64,000 bases of DNA from Betaproteobacteria bacterium (GTDB taxonomy: Bacteria; Pseudomonadota; Gammaproteobacteria; Burkholderiales; SG8-41), in contig JANYDM010000004.1 in the NCBI GenBank assembly GCA_025363575.1, forward strand, positions 62,001-126,000. The letters are read 5' to 3'. The translations under genes and the position numbers were made by a program. The number at the start of each line of letters is the position of its first letter. The stretch's first letter is position 1. Below the pieces are notes generated by a model. It was not told the DNA's origin. It searched no databases and was given only the letters and a program-made list of their open reading frames with translations. Shown piece after piece: positions 56,675 through 64,000 of the stretch.

Positions 56675-58732
56675 ATGAATCCATTACTTGATTTCTCCGG
56701 GCTGCCGCGCTTCGACGCGTTCAAACCCGAATTTGTCACCCCGGCAGTCGAAGAATTGCTGGCCGCCGGCCGTGCTGTCATTGCGCGGCTGGCGGCCGCC
56801 AATGAAAACCCGGACTGGGACAATTTCGTCGCCCCGCTGTACGACGTGACGGAAAAGCTCAATCGCGCGTGGGGGCAGGTCGGCCATCTCAACGCCGTGA
56901 TGAACAGCCCGGAGCTGCGCGAAGTCTATAACGCGAACCTGCCAAAAATAACGCAGTTTTACACCGAGTTCGGACAGAATCCGCAACTGTTCGCGAAGTA
57001 CAAGCAGCTTGCCGCGTCCCCGTCCTTCGCGCGTTTAAGCCCTGCTCAGCGCGCGGTTATCGATCACGAGTTGCGCGATTTCCGGCTCGGCGGCGCAGAA
57101 CTCGCCGCCGACAAGAAGCAGCGCTATACCGAAGTGCGCGAAAAACTGTCGGCGCTGACGTCGCGGTTTTCCGATAACCTGCTTGATGCGACCAATGCGT
57201 TTGCGCATTTCGTCGGGAGCGCGACGGAGCTCACCGGCATTCCCGACGACGACCTGCAGTCGGCGCGCGAATCGGCGCAGCAGGACGGCAAGGCCGGCTG
57301 GAAATTCACGCTGCACATCCCGTCGTATATGGCTGTGATGCAGTACGCCGACAATCGAGGGCTGCGCGAATTGATGTACCGCGCTTATGCCACGCGTGCC
57401 GCCGAGTTTGGCAAACCGGAATGGGACAATACGCCACTCATCACCGAAATCGTCGCGCTGCGCCGCGAGCTCGCGCAACTGCTGGATTTCGCGAGTTTCA
57501 CCGACTACTCGCTCGCCTCCAAGATGGCGGAATCGCCGCAGCAGGTGCTGCAGTTTCTTGACGAGCTCGCCGGCAAGGCCAAACCGTTCGCCGAGCGCGA
57601 TCTCGCCGAGTTGAAGCAGTTCGCGCGGGAACACCTCGGGCTGCCCGAGCTCGCCGCCTGGGACGTCGCCTACGCGTCGGAAAAACTGCGCAACGCGCGA
57701 TACGCGTTTTCCGACCAGGAAGTCAAACAGTACTTTCCGGAAACCACGGTGCTGCCCGGAATGTTCGGACTGATCGAAACCCTGTATGGCCTGACCATTG
57801 CACCGGACACAGCACCCGCGTGGCACCCGGAAGTGCGCTTCTTCAGCATCAAGGACGACAAAGGCGCGCTCGTCGGCCAGTTCTATATTGATCTTTACGC
57901 GCGGCCGTCGAAACGCGGCGGCGCCTGGATGGACGAAGTCATCGCGCGGCGGCGCATCGCCGGTGGAATTCAAACGCCGGTCGCGTATCTGAACTGCAAC
58001 TTCGCGCCGCCGGTCGGCGAAGTCGACGGCAAGAAGCGCCCCGCGCTGTTCACGCACGATGAAGTGAACACGCTTTTTCATGAATTCGGCCATGGCCTGC
58101 ACCACCTGCTGACACGCGTTGAAGAACTCGGCGTGTCGGGCATCAACGGCGTCGAGTGGGATGCAGTAGAACTCCCGAGCCAGTTCATGGAAAATTTCTG
58201 CTGGGAATGGCGCGTGCTGGAGCCGATGACTTCGCACATCGAGACGGGCAAGAAACTGCCGAAGGCGCTGTTCGACAAGATGCTCGCCGCCAGGAATTTC
58301 CAGAGCGGCATGCAGACGGTGCGCCAGATCGAGTTTTCGCTGTTCGACCTGCACCTGCATTACGACTTCGACGCCGGCGCACAATCGGTCGCCGACCTCC
58401 TCGCCTTGATACGCAAGCGGGTGGCGGTAATGATTCCACCCGACTACAACCGGTTCCCCCAGAGTTTCAGCCACATATTCGCCGGCGGCTACGCGGCCGG
58501 CTACTACAGCTACAAATGGGCGGAAGTGCTGTCGGCGGACGTCTACAGCCTGTTCGAGGAACGCGGCGTGCTCAACCCCGAAATCGGCTTGCGCTTTCGC
58601 GATGAGATTCTCGCCGTCGGCGGCAGCCGTCCCGCGCTCGAATCGTTCGTCGCGTTCCGCGGCCGCCCGCCCAGCATAGACGCGCTGTTGAGGCATAACG
58701 GCATGAGCGACCGAGCAGGGGCCCCGGCATAA
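56675..58732 (+). CDS. prlC: oligopeptidase A (M3 metallopeptidase)
   Basis: PrlC is a cytoplasmic zinc peptidase that degrades short peptides, including cleaved signal peptides. The 685-aa protein has the zinc motif H469-E470-F-G-H473 (TLFHEFGHGLHHLL) and the conserved GVEWDAVELPSQFMENFCWE and AGGYAAGYYSYKWAEVLSAD blocks. The last residues (MSDRAGAPA) and the stop lie inside a structured repeat whose second copy follows downstream, so the native C-terminus may have been altered by repeat insertion. Confidence 0.96.
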   Translation: MNPLLDFSGLPRFDAFKPEFVTPAVEELLAAGRAVIARLAAANENPDWDNFVAPLYDVTEKLNRAWGQVGHLNAVMNSPELREVYNANLPKITQFYTEFGQNPQLFAKYKQLAASPSFARLSPAQRAVIDHELRDFRLGGAELAADKKQRYTEVREKLSALTSRFSDNLLDATNAFAHFVGSATELTGIPDDDLQSARESAQQDGKAGWKFTLHIPSYMAVMQYADNRGLRELMYRAYATRAAEFGKPEWDNTPLITEIVALRRELAQLLDFASFTDYSLASKMAESPQQVLQFLDELAGKAKPFAERDLAELKQFAREHLGLPELAAWDVAYASEKLRNARYAFSDQEVKQYFPETTVLPGMFGLIETLYGLTIAPDTAPAWHPEVRFFSIKDDKGALVGQFYIDLYARPSKRGGAWMDEVIARRRIAGGIQTPVAYLNCNFAPPVGEVDGKKRPALFTHDEVNTLFHEFGHGLHHLLTRVEELGVSGINGVEWDAVELPSQFMENFCWEWRVLEPMTSHIETGKKLPKALFDKMLAARNFQSGMQTVRQIEFSLFDLHLHYDFDAGAQSVADLLALIRKRVAVMIPPDYNRFPQSFSHIFAGGYAAGYYSYKWAEVLSADVYSLFEERGVLNPEIGLRFRDEILAVGGSRPALESFVAFRGRPPSIDALLRHNGMSDRAGAPA

Positions 58733-58761
58733 GCTGGGGATGCGAGCAACGCGAATGCCGT
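58698..58761. repeat. structured repeat, copy A, overlapping the prlC end
   Basis: The unit begins ACGGCAT and ends ATGCCGT (7-base inverted ends) and holds an inner inverted repeat, CCCCGGC with GCTGGGG, so it can fold into a nested hairpin of 64 bases. It covers the last codons and stop of prlC. A closely similar copy lies at 58812-58876. Confidence 0.85.
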
Positions 58762-58811
58762 CGAGTTGCCGAATCGACCAACGTGAAATAGCCACACCCT
58801 CAACTGAGGCA

Positions 58812-58876
58812 ACGGCATGAGCGACCGAGCAGGGGCCCCAGCGTAAGGCCGGGGATGCGAGCAACGGGAATGCCGT
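58812..58876. repeat. structured repeat, copy B, downstream of prlC
   Basis: Nearly identical to copy A over about 65 bases, with the same ACGGCAT/ATGCCGT ends and an inner CCCC-GGGG stem. A third, degraded start of the unit (CTGAGGCAACGGAATAAGCGAAC) is at 58911-58933, giving spacing of about 110 bases. The 294-base gap between prlC and the next gene consists largely of these copies. A TATAAA at 58986-58991 may be the -10 of the downstream gene. Confidence 0.85.
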
Positions 58877-59026
58877 CCGAACCGGCCAATTCCAAATCTC
58901 GACGAGTTAACTGAGGCAACGGAATAAGCGAACAGGCCGCCGCGGCGCCGTGACCTGCGTCCTACCGACCGCTCAGGCGTTGTGCTATAAAAGCGGCGAG
59001 TGCCACGAACCGGGGGAAGTTGCATC

Positions 59027-59578
59027 ATGAAAATCTGGACGCTGCTCATCCTGACGGGATACGCCGCCTTCGCCGCCGGCGCGGAAATGTACCGCTGGGT
59101 CGACGAAAAAGGCGTGGTCAATTACACGCCGTATCCGCCGCCGGCCAATATCAAAAAGGTCGAACAGAAAAAACTCGGCGACAATTCCGTGCAGACCGGC
59201 GACGTGCCTTACAGTCTGCAGCTGGCGACCAAAAATTTTCCGGTCACGTTTTATTCGACGGTCGAATGCGGCCCGCCGTGCAAAGCTGCGCGCGCGCATC
59301 TCGACAAGCGCGGCATTCCCTATAGCGACAAGAATCCATCCAAGGGGACGCCTGCCGATTTCGAAGCCTTCAAGAAACTAGGCGGCGGCGGACTTGAATT
59401 GCCACTGCTGAAAGTGGGCGAACTGAGAACGCTCAAGGGCTACCTCGCCGAAGACTACGACTCGGCGCTCGACCAGGCCGGCTATCCGAGCACCGCGATT
59501 CCCGGCGTCAAGCCCGCGGCGAAGTCCGAAGCCAAGCCCGACTCCCCGGTCGCGCAGCCCGCGGCTCCCGCCAAATAA
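59027..59578 (+). CDS. secreted DUF4124-glutaredoxin-like protein
   Basis: This 183-aa protein has a signal peptide (to about residue 19), a DUF4124 domain ([20 protein letters not shown]), then a glutaredoxin/thioredoxin-like domain ([22 protein letters not shown], with [11 protein letters not shown] as the cis-Pro region), and a Pro/Ala/Lys tail. The cysteine pair is spaced CGPPC, one residue longer than the normal CxxC. It is likely a periplasmic thiol protein of unknown target. GGGGGAAG precedes the ATG at 59027. Its TAA overlaps the xth ATG (TAATG). Confidence 0.88.
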   Translation: MKIWTLLILTGYAAFAAGAEMYRWVDEKGVVNYTPYPPPANIKKVEQKKLGDNSVQTGDVPYSLQLATKNFPVTFYSTVECGPPCKAARAHLDKRGIPYSDKNPSKGTPADFEAFKKLGGGGLELPLLKVGELRTLKGYLAEDYDSALDQAGYPSTAIPGVKPAAKSEAKPDSPVAQPAAPAK

Positions 59579-60348
59579 TGCGGGTTGCCACCTGGAACGT
59601 TAACTCGCTCAAGGTTCGCCTGCCACAGGTCCTCGCCTGGCTCGCCGCGCAGCAGCCCGACGTTCTTTGCCTGCAGGAAACCAAGCTCGAGGACGCGAAA
59701 TTCCCGGCGCAGGAAATTCAGGCCGCCGGCTATCAGGTTTTGTTCAGCGGCCAAAAGACCTATAACGGCGTCGCGATACTCAGCAAAGAACCCGCGACCG
59801 CGGCGCAGGCATCAGTACCGGGTTACGACGACCCGCAGAAACGCGTGTTGGCGGCGACCATCAACGGCGTGCGCGTCGTCTGCCTCTATGTGCCGAACGG
59901 TCAGAGCGTCGAATCGGACAAATACCGCTATAAGCTCGATTGGCTCGCGCGGACGACGGCGTGGCTTGCCGCCGAACTCGCTGCCAATGAGCGTCTCGTG
60001 GTAGTCGGCGATTTCAACATCGCGCCCGACGATCGCGACGTGCACGATCCGAAGGCTTGGGAAGGCCAAGTGCTATGCAGCGCGCCGGAACGCGCGGCAT
60101 TTCAGCAATTGCTTGCGGGCGGGCTGGCGGATAGCTTTCGCCTGTTCGAGCAACCGGCGGCATCGTTCAGCTGGTGGGATTACCGCGTCAACGCGTTCAA
60201 GCGCAAGATGGGCTTGCGTATCGATCACGTATTGCTAAGTCCGCGCCTCGCGAAGAGTTGCACCGCGTCTGTAATCGATATCGAACCGCGCAAGAACGAG
60301 CGCCCTTCGGACCACGCACCGGTTACGGCCGAATTCACGCTTGACTAG
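59578..60348 (+). CDS. xth: exodeoxyribonuclease III
   Basis: ExoIII is the major AP endonuclease and 3' repair exonuclease. The 256-aa protein has the EEP-superfamily residues in [44 protein letters not shown], the RIDHVLLS segment and SDHAPV at the end. Translation is coupled to the upstream DUF4124-glutaredoxin gene through TAATG. It converges with ntrC, 20 bases away. Confidence 0.96.
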   Translation: MRVATWNVNSLKVRLPQVLAWLAAQQPDVLCLQETKLEDAKFPAQEIQAAGYQVLFSGQKTYNGVAILSKEPATAAQASVPGYDDPQKRVLAATINGVRVVCLYVPNGQSVESDKYRYKLDWLARTTAWLAAELAANERLVVVGDFNIAPDDRDVHDPKAWEGQVLCSAPERAAFQQLLAGGLADSFRLFEQPAASFSWWDYRVNAFKRKMGLRIDHVLLSPRLAKSCTASVIDIEPRKNERPSDHAPVTAEFTLD

Positions 60349-60368
60349 GTAGGCGCTAAGCGGGCTGC

Positions 60369-61772
60369 TCAGTCTTCCCCGCCTTTGCCGGCGTCGAGGC
60401 CGAGTTCTTGGATCTTGCGCGTGAGCGTATTGCGCCCCAGCCCCAGTAACTGCGAGGCTTCGATACGGCGGCCGCCGGTATGTGCGAGCGCGCGCGTGAT
60501 CAGTGCTTTTTCGAACTGTTGCCCGAGCACGTCCATCAATCCCGATTCACCCCGGTTCAGCGCGTTAGCGACCTCACGCTCGAGCGCGCCTATCCAGTTT
60601 TCACTGGCCAAGCCGCCGGCGTCGACGCGCAGTTCCGAGGGCAGATCATTGACGTCCACGCTCACGCCGGGCGCCATCACAGTCAGCCAGTGGCACAGGT
60701 TTTCGATCTGGCGCACGTTGCCGGGAAAATCCTGCGCGCTCAGGAATTTCAAGGCGGCGTCCGTCAGGCGCTTGGCCTCGACCACGAGTTCGCGCGCGCT
60801 CTTGGCGAGAAAATGCTTCGCGAGCAACGGTATGTCTTCGCGCCGCTCCCTCAGCGGCGGCAGACGCAGCCGGATTACATTCAGCCGGTGAAACAGGTCT
60901 TCACGGAACAAGCCCTGCTTCACGCGGACTTCGAGGTCCTGGTGGGTCGCCGCGATCACGCGCACGTTGGCCTTTATCGGCTGGTGCCCGCCGACGCGGT
61001 AGAACTGGCCGTCCGACAGGACCCGCAACAACCGTGTCTGCAGGTCGGCCGGCATGTCACCGATTTCATCGAGGAACAACGTGCCGCCGTCGGCCTGCTC
61101 GAAGCGCCCGCGCCGCATGGTTTGCGCGCCAGTGAACGCGCCGCGCTCATGACCGAACAGTTCCGACTCGAGCAGGTCCTTGGGAATCGCCGCGGTGTTG
61201 ATCGCGATGAACGGTTTTGCCGCGCGCGGACTATGCCGGTGCAGCGCGCTCGCCACGAGTTCCTTGCCGGTGCCCGATTCGCCCGTTATCAGCACGGTCG
61301 CGTGCGATTGCGCCAAGCGGCCGATGGCACGGAATACCTCCTGCATCGCGGGCGCCTGACCGAGTATTTCTGGCTCGGCCGCAGGCGCTTCCACGACGTC
61401 CTCCTGGCGCGTACTCTCTTCCATCGCGCGGCGAATCAGGTCGACCGCGTGATCGACGTCGAATGGCTTCGGCAGATATTCGTAAGCGCCGCCCTGGAAC
61501 GCCGCCACCGCGCTCTCGAGGTCCGAATACGCCGTCATGATGATGACCGGCATGTGCGGGTAGCGCTGCTTGGCCTGCTGCAGGAGCTCCAATCCCGATT
61601 CGCCGGGCATCCGGATATCGCTTACCACCAGTTGCGGCGTCTCGCTGCCGAGCACGCCGAGCGCCTCGTCGGCCGACGAGAATGTTTTGAATGCGATGTT
61701 CTCGCGGGTCAGCGCCTTTTCGAACACCCAGCGTATCGAGCGATCGTCATCTATGATCCAGACGGGTTTCAT
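60369..61772 (-). CDS. glnG: nitrogen regulation response regulator NtrC
   Basis: NtrC activates sigma-54 promoters under nitrogen limitation. The 467-aa protein has a receiver domain with D52 as phosphorylation site ([12 protein letters not shown]), a central AAA+ domain with Walker A GESGTGKE and the sigma-54-contact loop GAFTGA, and a C-terminal Fis-type helix-turn-helix ([21 protein letters not shown]). Its ATG overlaps the ntrB stop by 4 bases. Confidence 0.97.
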   Translation of the reverse strand: MKPVWIIDDDRSIRWVFEKALTRENIAFKTFSSADEALGVLGSETPQLVVSDIRMPGESGLELLQQAKQRYPHMPVIIMTAYSDLESAVAAFQGGAYEYLPKPFDVDHAVDLIRRAMEESTRQEDVVEAPAAEPEILGQAPAMQEVFRAIGRLAQSHATVLITGESGTGKELVASALHRHSPRAAKPFIAINTAAIPKDLLESELFGHERGAFTGAQTMRRGRFEQADGGTLFLDEIGDMPADLQTRLLRVLSDGQFYRVGGHQPIKANVRVIAATHQDLEVRVKQGLFREDLFHRLNVIRLRLPPLRERREDIPLLAKHFLAKSARELVVEAKRLTDAALKFLSAQDFPGNVRQIENLCHWLTVMAPGVSVDVNDLPSELRVDAGGLASENWIGALEREVANALNRGESGLMDVLGQQFEKALITRALAHTGGRRIEASQLLGLGRNTLTRKIQELGLDAGKGGED

Positions 61773-62845
61773 GTTTTTTCAATCTCACTGTAATTGATTG
61801 GCAGCAGCAGCGTAAACGTCGTCTCACCCGGCGCGCTGTCGAATGTAATCGTGCCGCCGTGTTGCGTGACGAACGTCTGCGCGAGCGTCAGCCCGAGGCC
61901 GGTGCCGCCCTCGCGGCCCGACACCAGGGGATAAAAAATCTTTTCGCGCATGTCGTCGGGTATGCCGGGTCCGTTGTCGATGATTTGCACTACCAGCGCG
62001 TGCTTATAGCGTTTGCGCGCGACCGTGACCTGGCGGGCGATGCGTGTCTTCAGCGCGAGGCGGCCCCGGCCTTTCATCGCCTGCGCTGCGTTGCGCGCGA
62101 TATTGAGCACGATCTGGATCATCTGCTCCTTGTCGCCTTTGAGCAGCGGCACGCTGGTATCGTAGTCGCGCCGTATCGCGATACCCTGCGGAAACTCGGC
62201 GAGTATGAGGCTGCGCACGCGCTCGAGCACTTCGTGTATGTTGAGCGGCGCCGGCTGCGGCAGGCGGTGTGGCGTGAGCAGGCGATCCATCAGCGACTGC
62301 AAGCGGTCCGCCTCTTTCATGATGACTTGCGTGTACTCGTGCAGGCCGGGCCGCTCGAGCTCATGGTCGAGCAGCTGCGCCGCGCCGCGGATGCCGCCCA
62401 GCGGGTTTTTGATTTCGTGCGCCAGATTGCGGATCAACTCGCGGTTCGCCTGGCTTTGATCCTGCAGCCGTTCTTCGCGCTCGATCTTGATCTGCTGTTC
62501 GATATGCCGGAACTCGAGCAGCAGGCCTTTCCAGCCGGCGACCCAGCCCTCGATTTCGACCGGCGACAGCGTGCAGCTCAAGTGCAGCTTGCCATGCCCG
62601 GCGGCGCCGATTTTGAGATCGTGCTCGGTGTAGCTGCAATTGTTCGTGCGCGCGTAATCGATCGCCGCGCCCAGCACGCGGTCGTTTTCGAATGTCTCTG
62701 CGATGGTGTTTCCCACTAGGCTCTTGCTGCTCAACTCAAATAAATTTTCGGCGGCCGGATTGGCGAAGCGTACGACGAGCTCGCGGTCGACGATAACAAT
62801 AGCTGTCGCGAGAAGATCGAGCCCTGCTAATGCAGCAACCGTCAT
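61769..62845 (-). CDS. glnL: nitrogen regulation sensor kinase NtrB
   Basis: NtrB phosphorylates or dephosphorylates NtrC according to PII signals. The ATG at 62845 gives 358 aa: a PAS domain (about 1-115; ATAIVIVDRELVVRFANPAA), the dimerisation helix with phosphorylated H143 in LAHEIKNPLGG, and an ATPase domain with NIARNAAQAM, DNGPGIP and GGTGLGLTLA. It has no membrane segment, as expected for this soluble sensor. A sigma-54-like promoter lies 24-39 bases upstream. Confidence 0.96.
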   Translation of the reverse strand: MTVAALAGLDLLATAIVIVDRELVVRFANPAAENLFELSSKSLVGNTIAETFENDRVLGAAIDYARTNNCSYTEHDLKIGAAGHGKLHLSCTLSPVEIEGWVAGWKGLLLEFRHIEQQIKIEREERLQDQSQANRELIRNLAHEIKNPLGGIRGAAQLLDHELERPGLHEYTQVIMKEADRLQSLMDRLLTPHRLPQPAPLNIHEVLERVRSLILAEFPQGIAIRRDYDTSVPLLKGDKEQMIQIVLNIARNAAQAMKGRGRLALKTRIARQVTVARKRYKHALVVQIIDNGPGIPDDMREKIFYPLVSGREGGTGLGLTLAQTFVTQHGGTITFDSAPGETTFTLLLPINYSEIEKT

Positions 62846-62868
62846 GTGTGGATATCTGAAGTAAGTTG

Positions 62869-62884
62869 AGCAAGAATCAGACCA
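62869..62884 (-). promoter_or_regulatory. putative sigma-54 (-24/-12) promoter of ntrBC
   Basis: The minus strand reads TGGTCTGATTCTTGCT, close to the sigma-54 pattern TGGCACGnnnnTTGCW, with GG and GC exactly 10 bases apart. The -12 element would start transcription about 13 bases ahead of the ntrB ATG. This would put ntrBC under its own activated control. Confidence 0.45.
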
Positions 62885-62952
62885 GGCATGACGCCCGGCC
62901 GCGGGCACAACGAAACCGAATCAAACGCGCGCGAACTGCAATCAAGTCCGGG

Positions 62953-63414
62953 TTATTTGATGTTCGCGATTTCTTTCCTGAGGCTTTCGACGTTAGTTTC
63001 GTGCAGCTTGACCGTGTTTTCGTACGGCTTCAGGCGTTCTTCGACGCGCGCATAGTTTTTTTCAGCGCCGAGTCGCACGTCCCGCTGCTCGGAGAGCTGC
63101 TTTTTCGCAGCGTCGAGCTGCTGCTGTTCCTGTGCCAATTCCTGCTCGAGGATCCTGCGCCGGCCGGCGTCGCGGCTGCGCTGCGTATCGCTGTCGACGC
63201 TGGGAAAATTCGCGGGCTTCTGCTGCGGCAGCTGCGCCGCGCGCGACGGCGCGCTCGCGGCATTCGGCGGATCGAGATTGAGCCCTTTGCAGCCTCTCGC
63301 GTCGCCCTTCACATTGGTGTAACGCGTATTGCCGTCGGTATCTGTGCATTTCCACATTTCCGCATAAGCCGACGGCACGATGCATGTGGCCAGCAACAAA
63401 ACCCATATTCTCAT
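62953..63414 (-). CDS. secreted DUF4124 coiled-coil protein between glnA and ntrB
   Basis: The 153-aa protein has a signal peptide (to about residue 18, AYA-EMWKC), a short DUF4124 domain (EMWKCTDTDGNTRYTNV) with two cysteines, and a long charged helix (about 70-153) with coiled-coil heptads. It lies between glnA and ntrBC in many betaproteobacteria, but its role is unknown. It is 107 bases from ntrB. The 187 bases from its start to the glnA stop hold the glnA terminator and no other clear feature. Confidence 0.88.
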   Translation of the reverse strand: MRIWVLLLATCIVPSAYAEMWKCTDTDGNTRYTNVKGDARGCKGLNLDPPNAASAPSRAAQLPQQKPANFPSVDSDTQRSRDAGRRRILEQELAQEQQQLDAAKKQLSEQRDVRLGAEKNYARVEERLKPYENTVKLHETNVESLRKEIANIK

Positions 63415-63549
63415 AGCGATCCTCGGGTAGCCCTGAACAACGGGCGATACCTGGGGCGGTTGACGCCGCGTCTCCCAGTGGTCGCGCTAAGTCTATGTCA
63501 GAAAAATTGAACTTACAATGAAGCGCGTCACGCGCGCGCGCTAAAAACG

Positions 63550-63577
63550 CGACAGGGCGGGAACTCCCGCCCTGTCG
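63550..63577 (-). terminator. Rho-independent terminator of glnA
   Basis: CGACAGGGCGGG (63550-63561) and CCCGCCCTGTCG (63566-63577) form a perfect 12-bp stem with a 4-base loop. On the minus strand the stem is followed by CGTTTTTAG, giving the U-run. It starts about 25 bases after the glnA stop. Confidence 0.9.
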
Positions 63578-63601
63578 TGCCGTGTAGTAAGTCGAACCCT
63601 T

Positions 63602-64000
63602 TTACAGGCTGTAATACATATCGAACTCGACCGGATGGGTCGTCATGCGGAAGCGCGTGACTTCTTCCATCTTGAGCGCGATGTAAGCGTCGAGCATGTC
63701 GTCCGAGAAGACGCCGCCAGTGGTCAGGAAGCCGCGGTCTTTGTCGAGATGCTCCAGCGCCATGTCGAGCGACGAGCAGACATTCGGCACCTTCTTCGCC
63801 TGCGACGGCGGCAGGTCGTAGAGGTTCTTGTCGATCGGATCGCCGGGATGGATCTTGTTCTGCACGCCGTCCAGACCCGCCATCATCATCGCGGTGAAAG
63901 CAAGATACGGGTTCGCCGTCGGGTCCGGAAAGCGAATTTCCACGCGGCGCGCTTTCGGATTGGTCACGTACGGAATACGGCAGGATGCAGAACGGTTGCG
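63602..64000 (-). CDS. glnA: glutamine synthetase, C-terminal part (start outside window)
   Basis: The frame is open through the right edge and reads [10 protein letters not shown] at the edge, so the N-terminal two-thirds are missing from the window. The visible 132 residues match type I glutamine synthetase: [16 protein letters not shown], the adenylylation site Tyr in [13 protein letters not shown], and [11 protein letters not shown] at the end. The adenylylation tyrosine indicates control by GlnE. It is upstream of the DUF4124 gene and ntrBC in the common glnA-ntrBC arrangement. Confidence 0.97.
   Translation of the reverse strand, partial: RNRSASCRIPYVTNPKARRVEIRFPDPTANPYLAFTAMMMAGLDGVQNKIHPGDPIDKNLYDLPPSQAKKVPNVCSSLDMALEHLDKDRGFLTTGGVFSDDMLDAYIALKMEEVTRFRMTTHPVEFDMYYSL

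Noticed and set aside
57035..58864. 609-aa open frame antisense to prlC
   Set aside because: Shadow of a well-supported peptidase gene; no domain and basic, low-complexity composition.
58688..58933. CRISPR array downstream of prlC
   Set aside because: Only two full units, longer than CRISPR repeats, with inner palindromes and no cas genes.

Overview
The window is 64 kb of a GC-rich (roughly 60 %) bacterial chromosome, almost fully coding, with no rRNA, tRNA, prophage, transposase or CRISPR array that I could see. Gene content and order point to a betaproteobacterium: gatCAB next to mreBCD-mrdA-rodA-rlpA, dapF-DUF484-xerC, pteridine reductase-MidA-ttcA, yqgE-ruvX-pyrR-pyrB-pyrC', and glnA-DUF4124-ntrB-ntrC. 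An SAH riboswitch ahead of ahcY fits the same assignment. The genus cannot be named from the sequence alone.

Layout. 1-3760: end of a coiled-coil protein, then the tRNA amidotransferase genes gatCAB (minus strand). 3855-10452: cell elongation and wall operon mreBCD-mrdA-rodA-rlpA. 10462-12331: HslUV protease behind a likely heat-shock promoter. 12402-16898: a metal (probably zinc) locus with CDF exporter, ABC permease, periplasmic binding protein, outer-membrane porin-like protein and a small His-containing protein, but no ABC ATPase. 17034-22787: yidD, then a minus-strand run from lpxL down to rlmI. 22889-26638: methyl cycle (metK, SAH riboswitch, ahcY, metF). 27122-31993: a signalling locus with two secreted CsgG/FlgT-like proteins, a membrane Ser/Thr kinase carrying a related periplasmic domain, and a convergent adenylate cyclase-FHA protein. 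32051-33568: an aminotransferase fused in frame to an N-terminal HTH, with a palindrome over its own promoter. 33649-37189: ttcA, pteridine reductase, MidA, dihaem cytochrome c. 37190-44190: minus-strand genes for Slt, a nucleotide-sugar-epimerase-like protein, two GSTs, Cca and, separately, IlvA. 44346-48000: rpiA, sixA, yggX, argA, rsmE. 48072-51053: TrkA/TrkH potassium uptake, ending in a tandem repeat. 51085-58732: photolyase, then yqgE-ruvX-pyrR-pyrB-pyrC' and prlC. 59027-60348: DUF4124-glutaredoxin protein and exonuclease III. 60369-64000: nitrogen control (ntrC, ntrB, DUF4124 protein, start-truncated glnA).

Most of the window is housekeeping. The parts worth a second look are the kinase/CsgG-like/FHA-cyclase locus (27-32 kb), the HTH-aminotransferase fusion with its operator-like palindrome (33.3-33.6 kb), the ATPase-less metal locus, a CCA-adding enzyme that has lost its HD motif, and three kinds of short structured repeats placed at gene ends. 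One of these copies the last codons and stop of trkH in tandem, another includes the last codons and stop of prlC. All function calls rest on motif recognition by eye. No database search or folding program was run.
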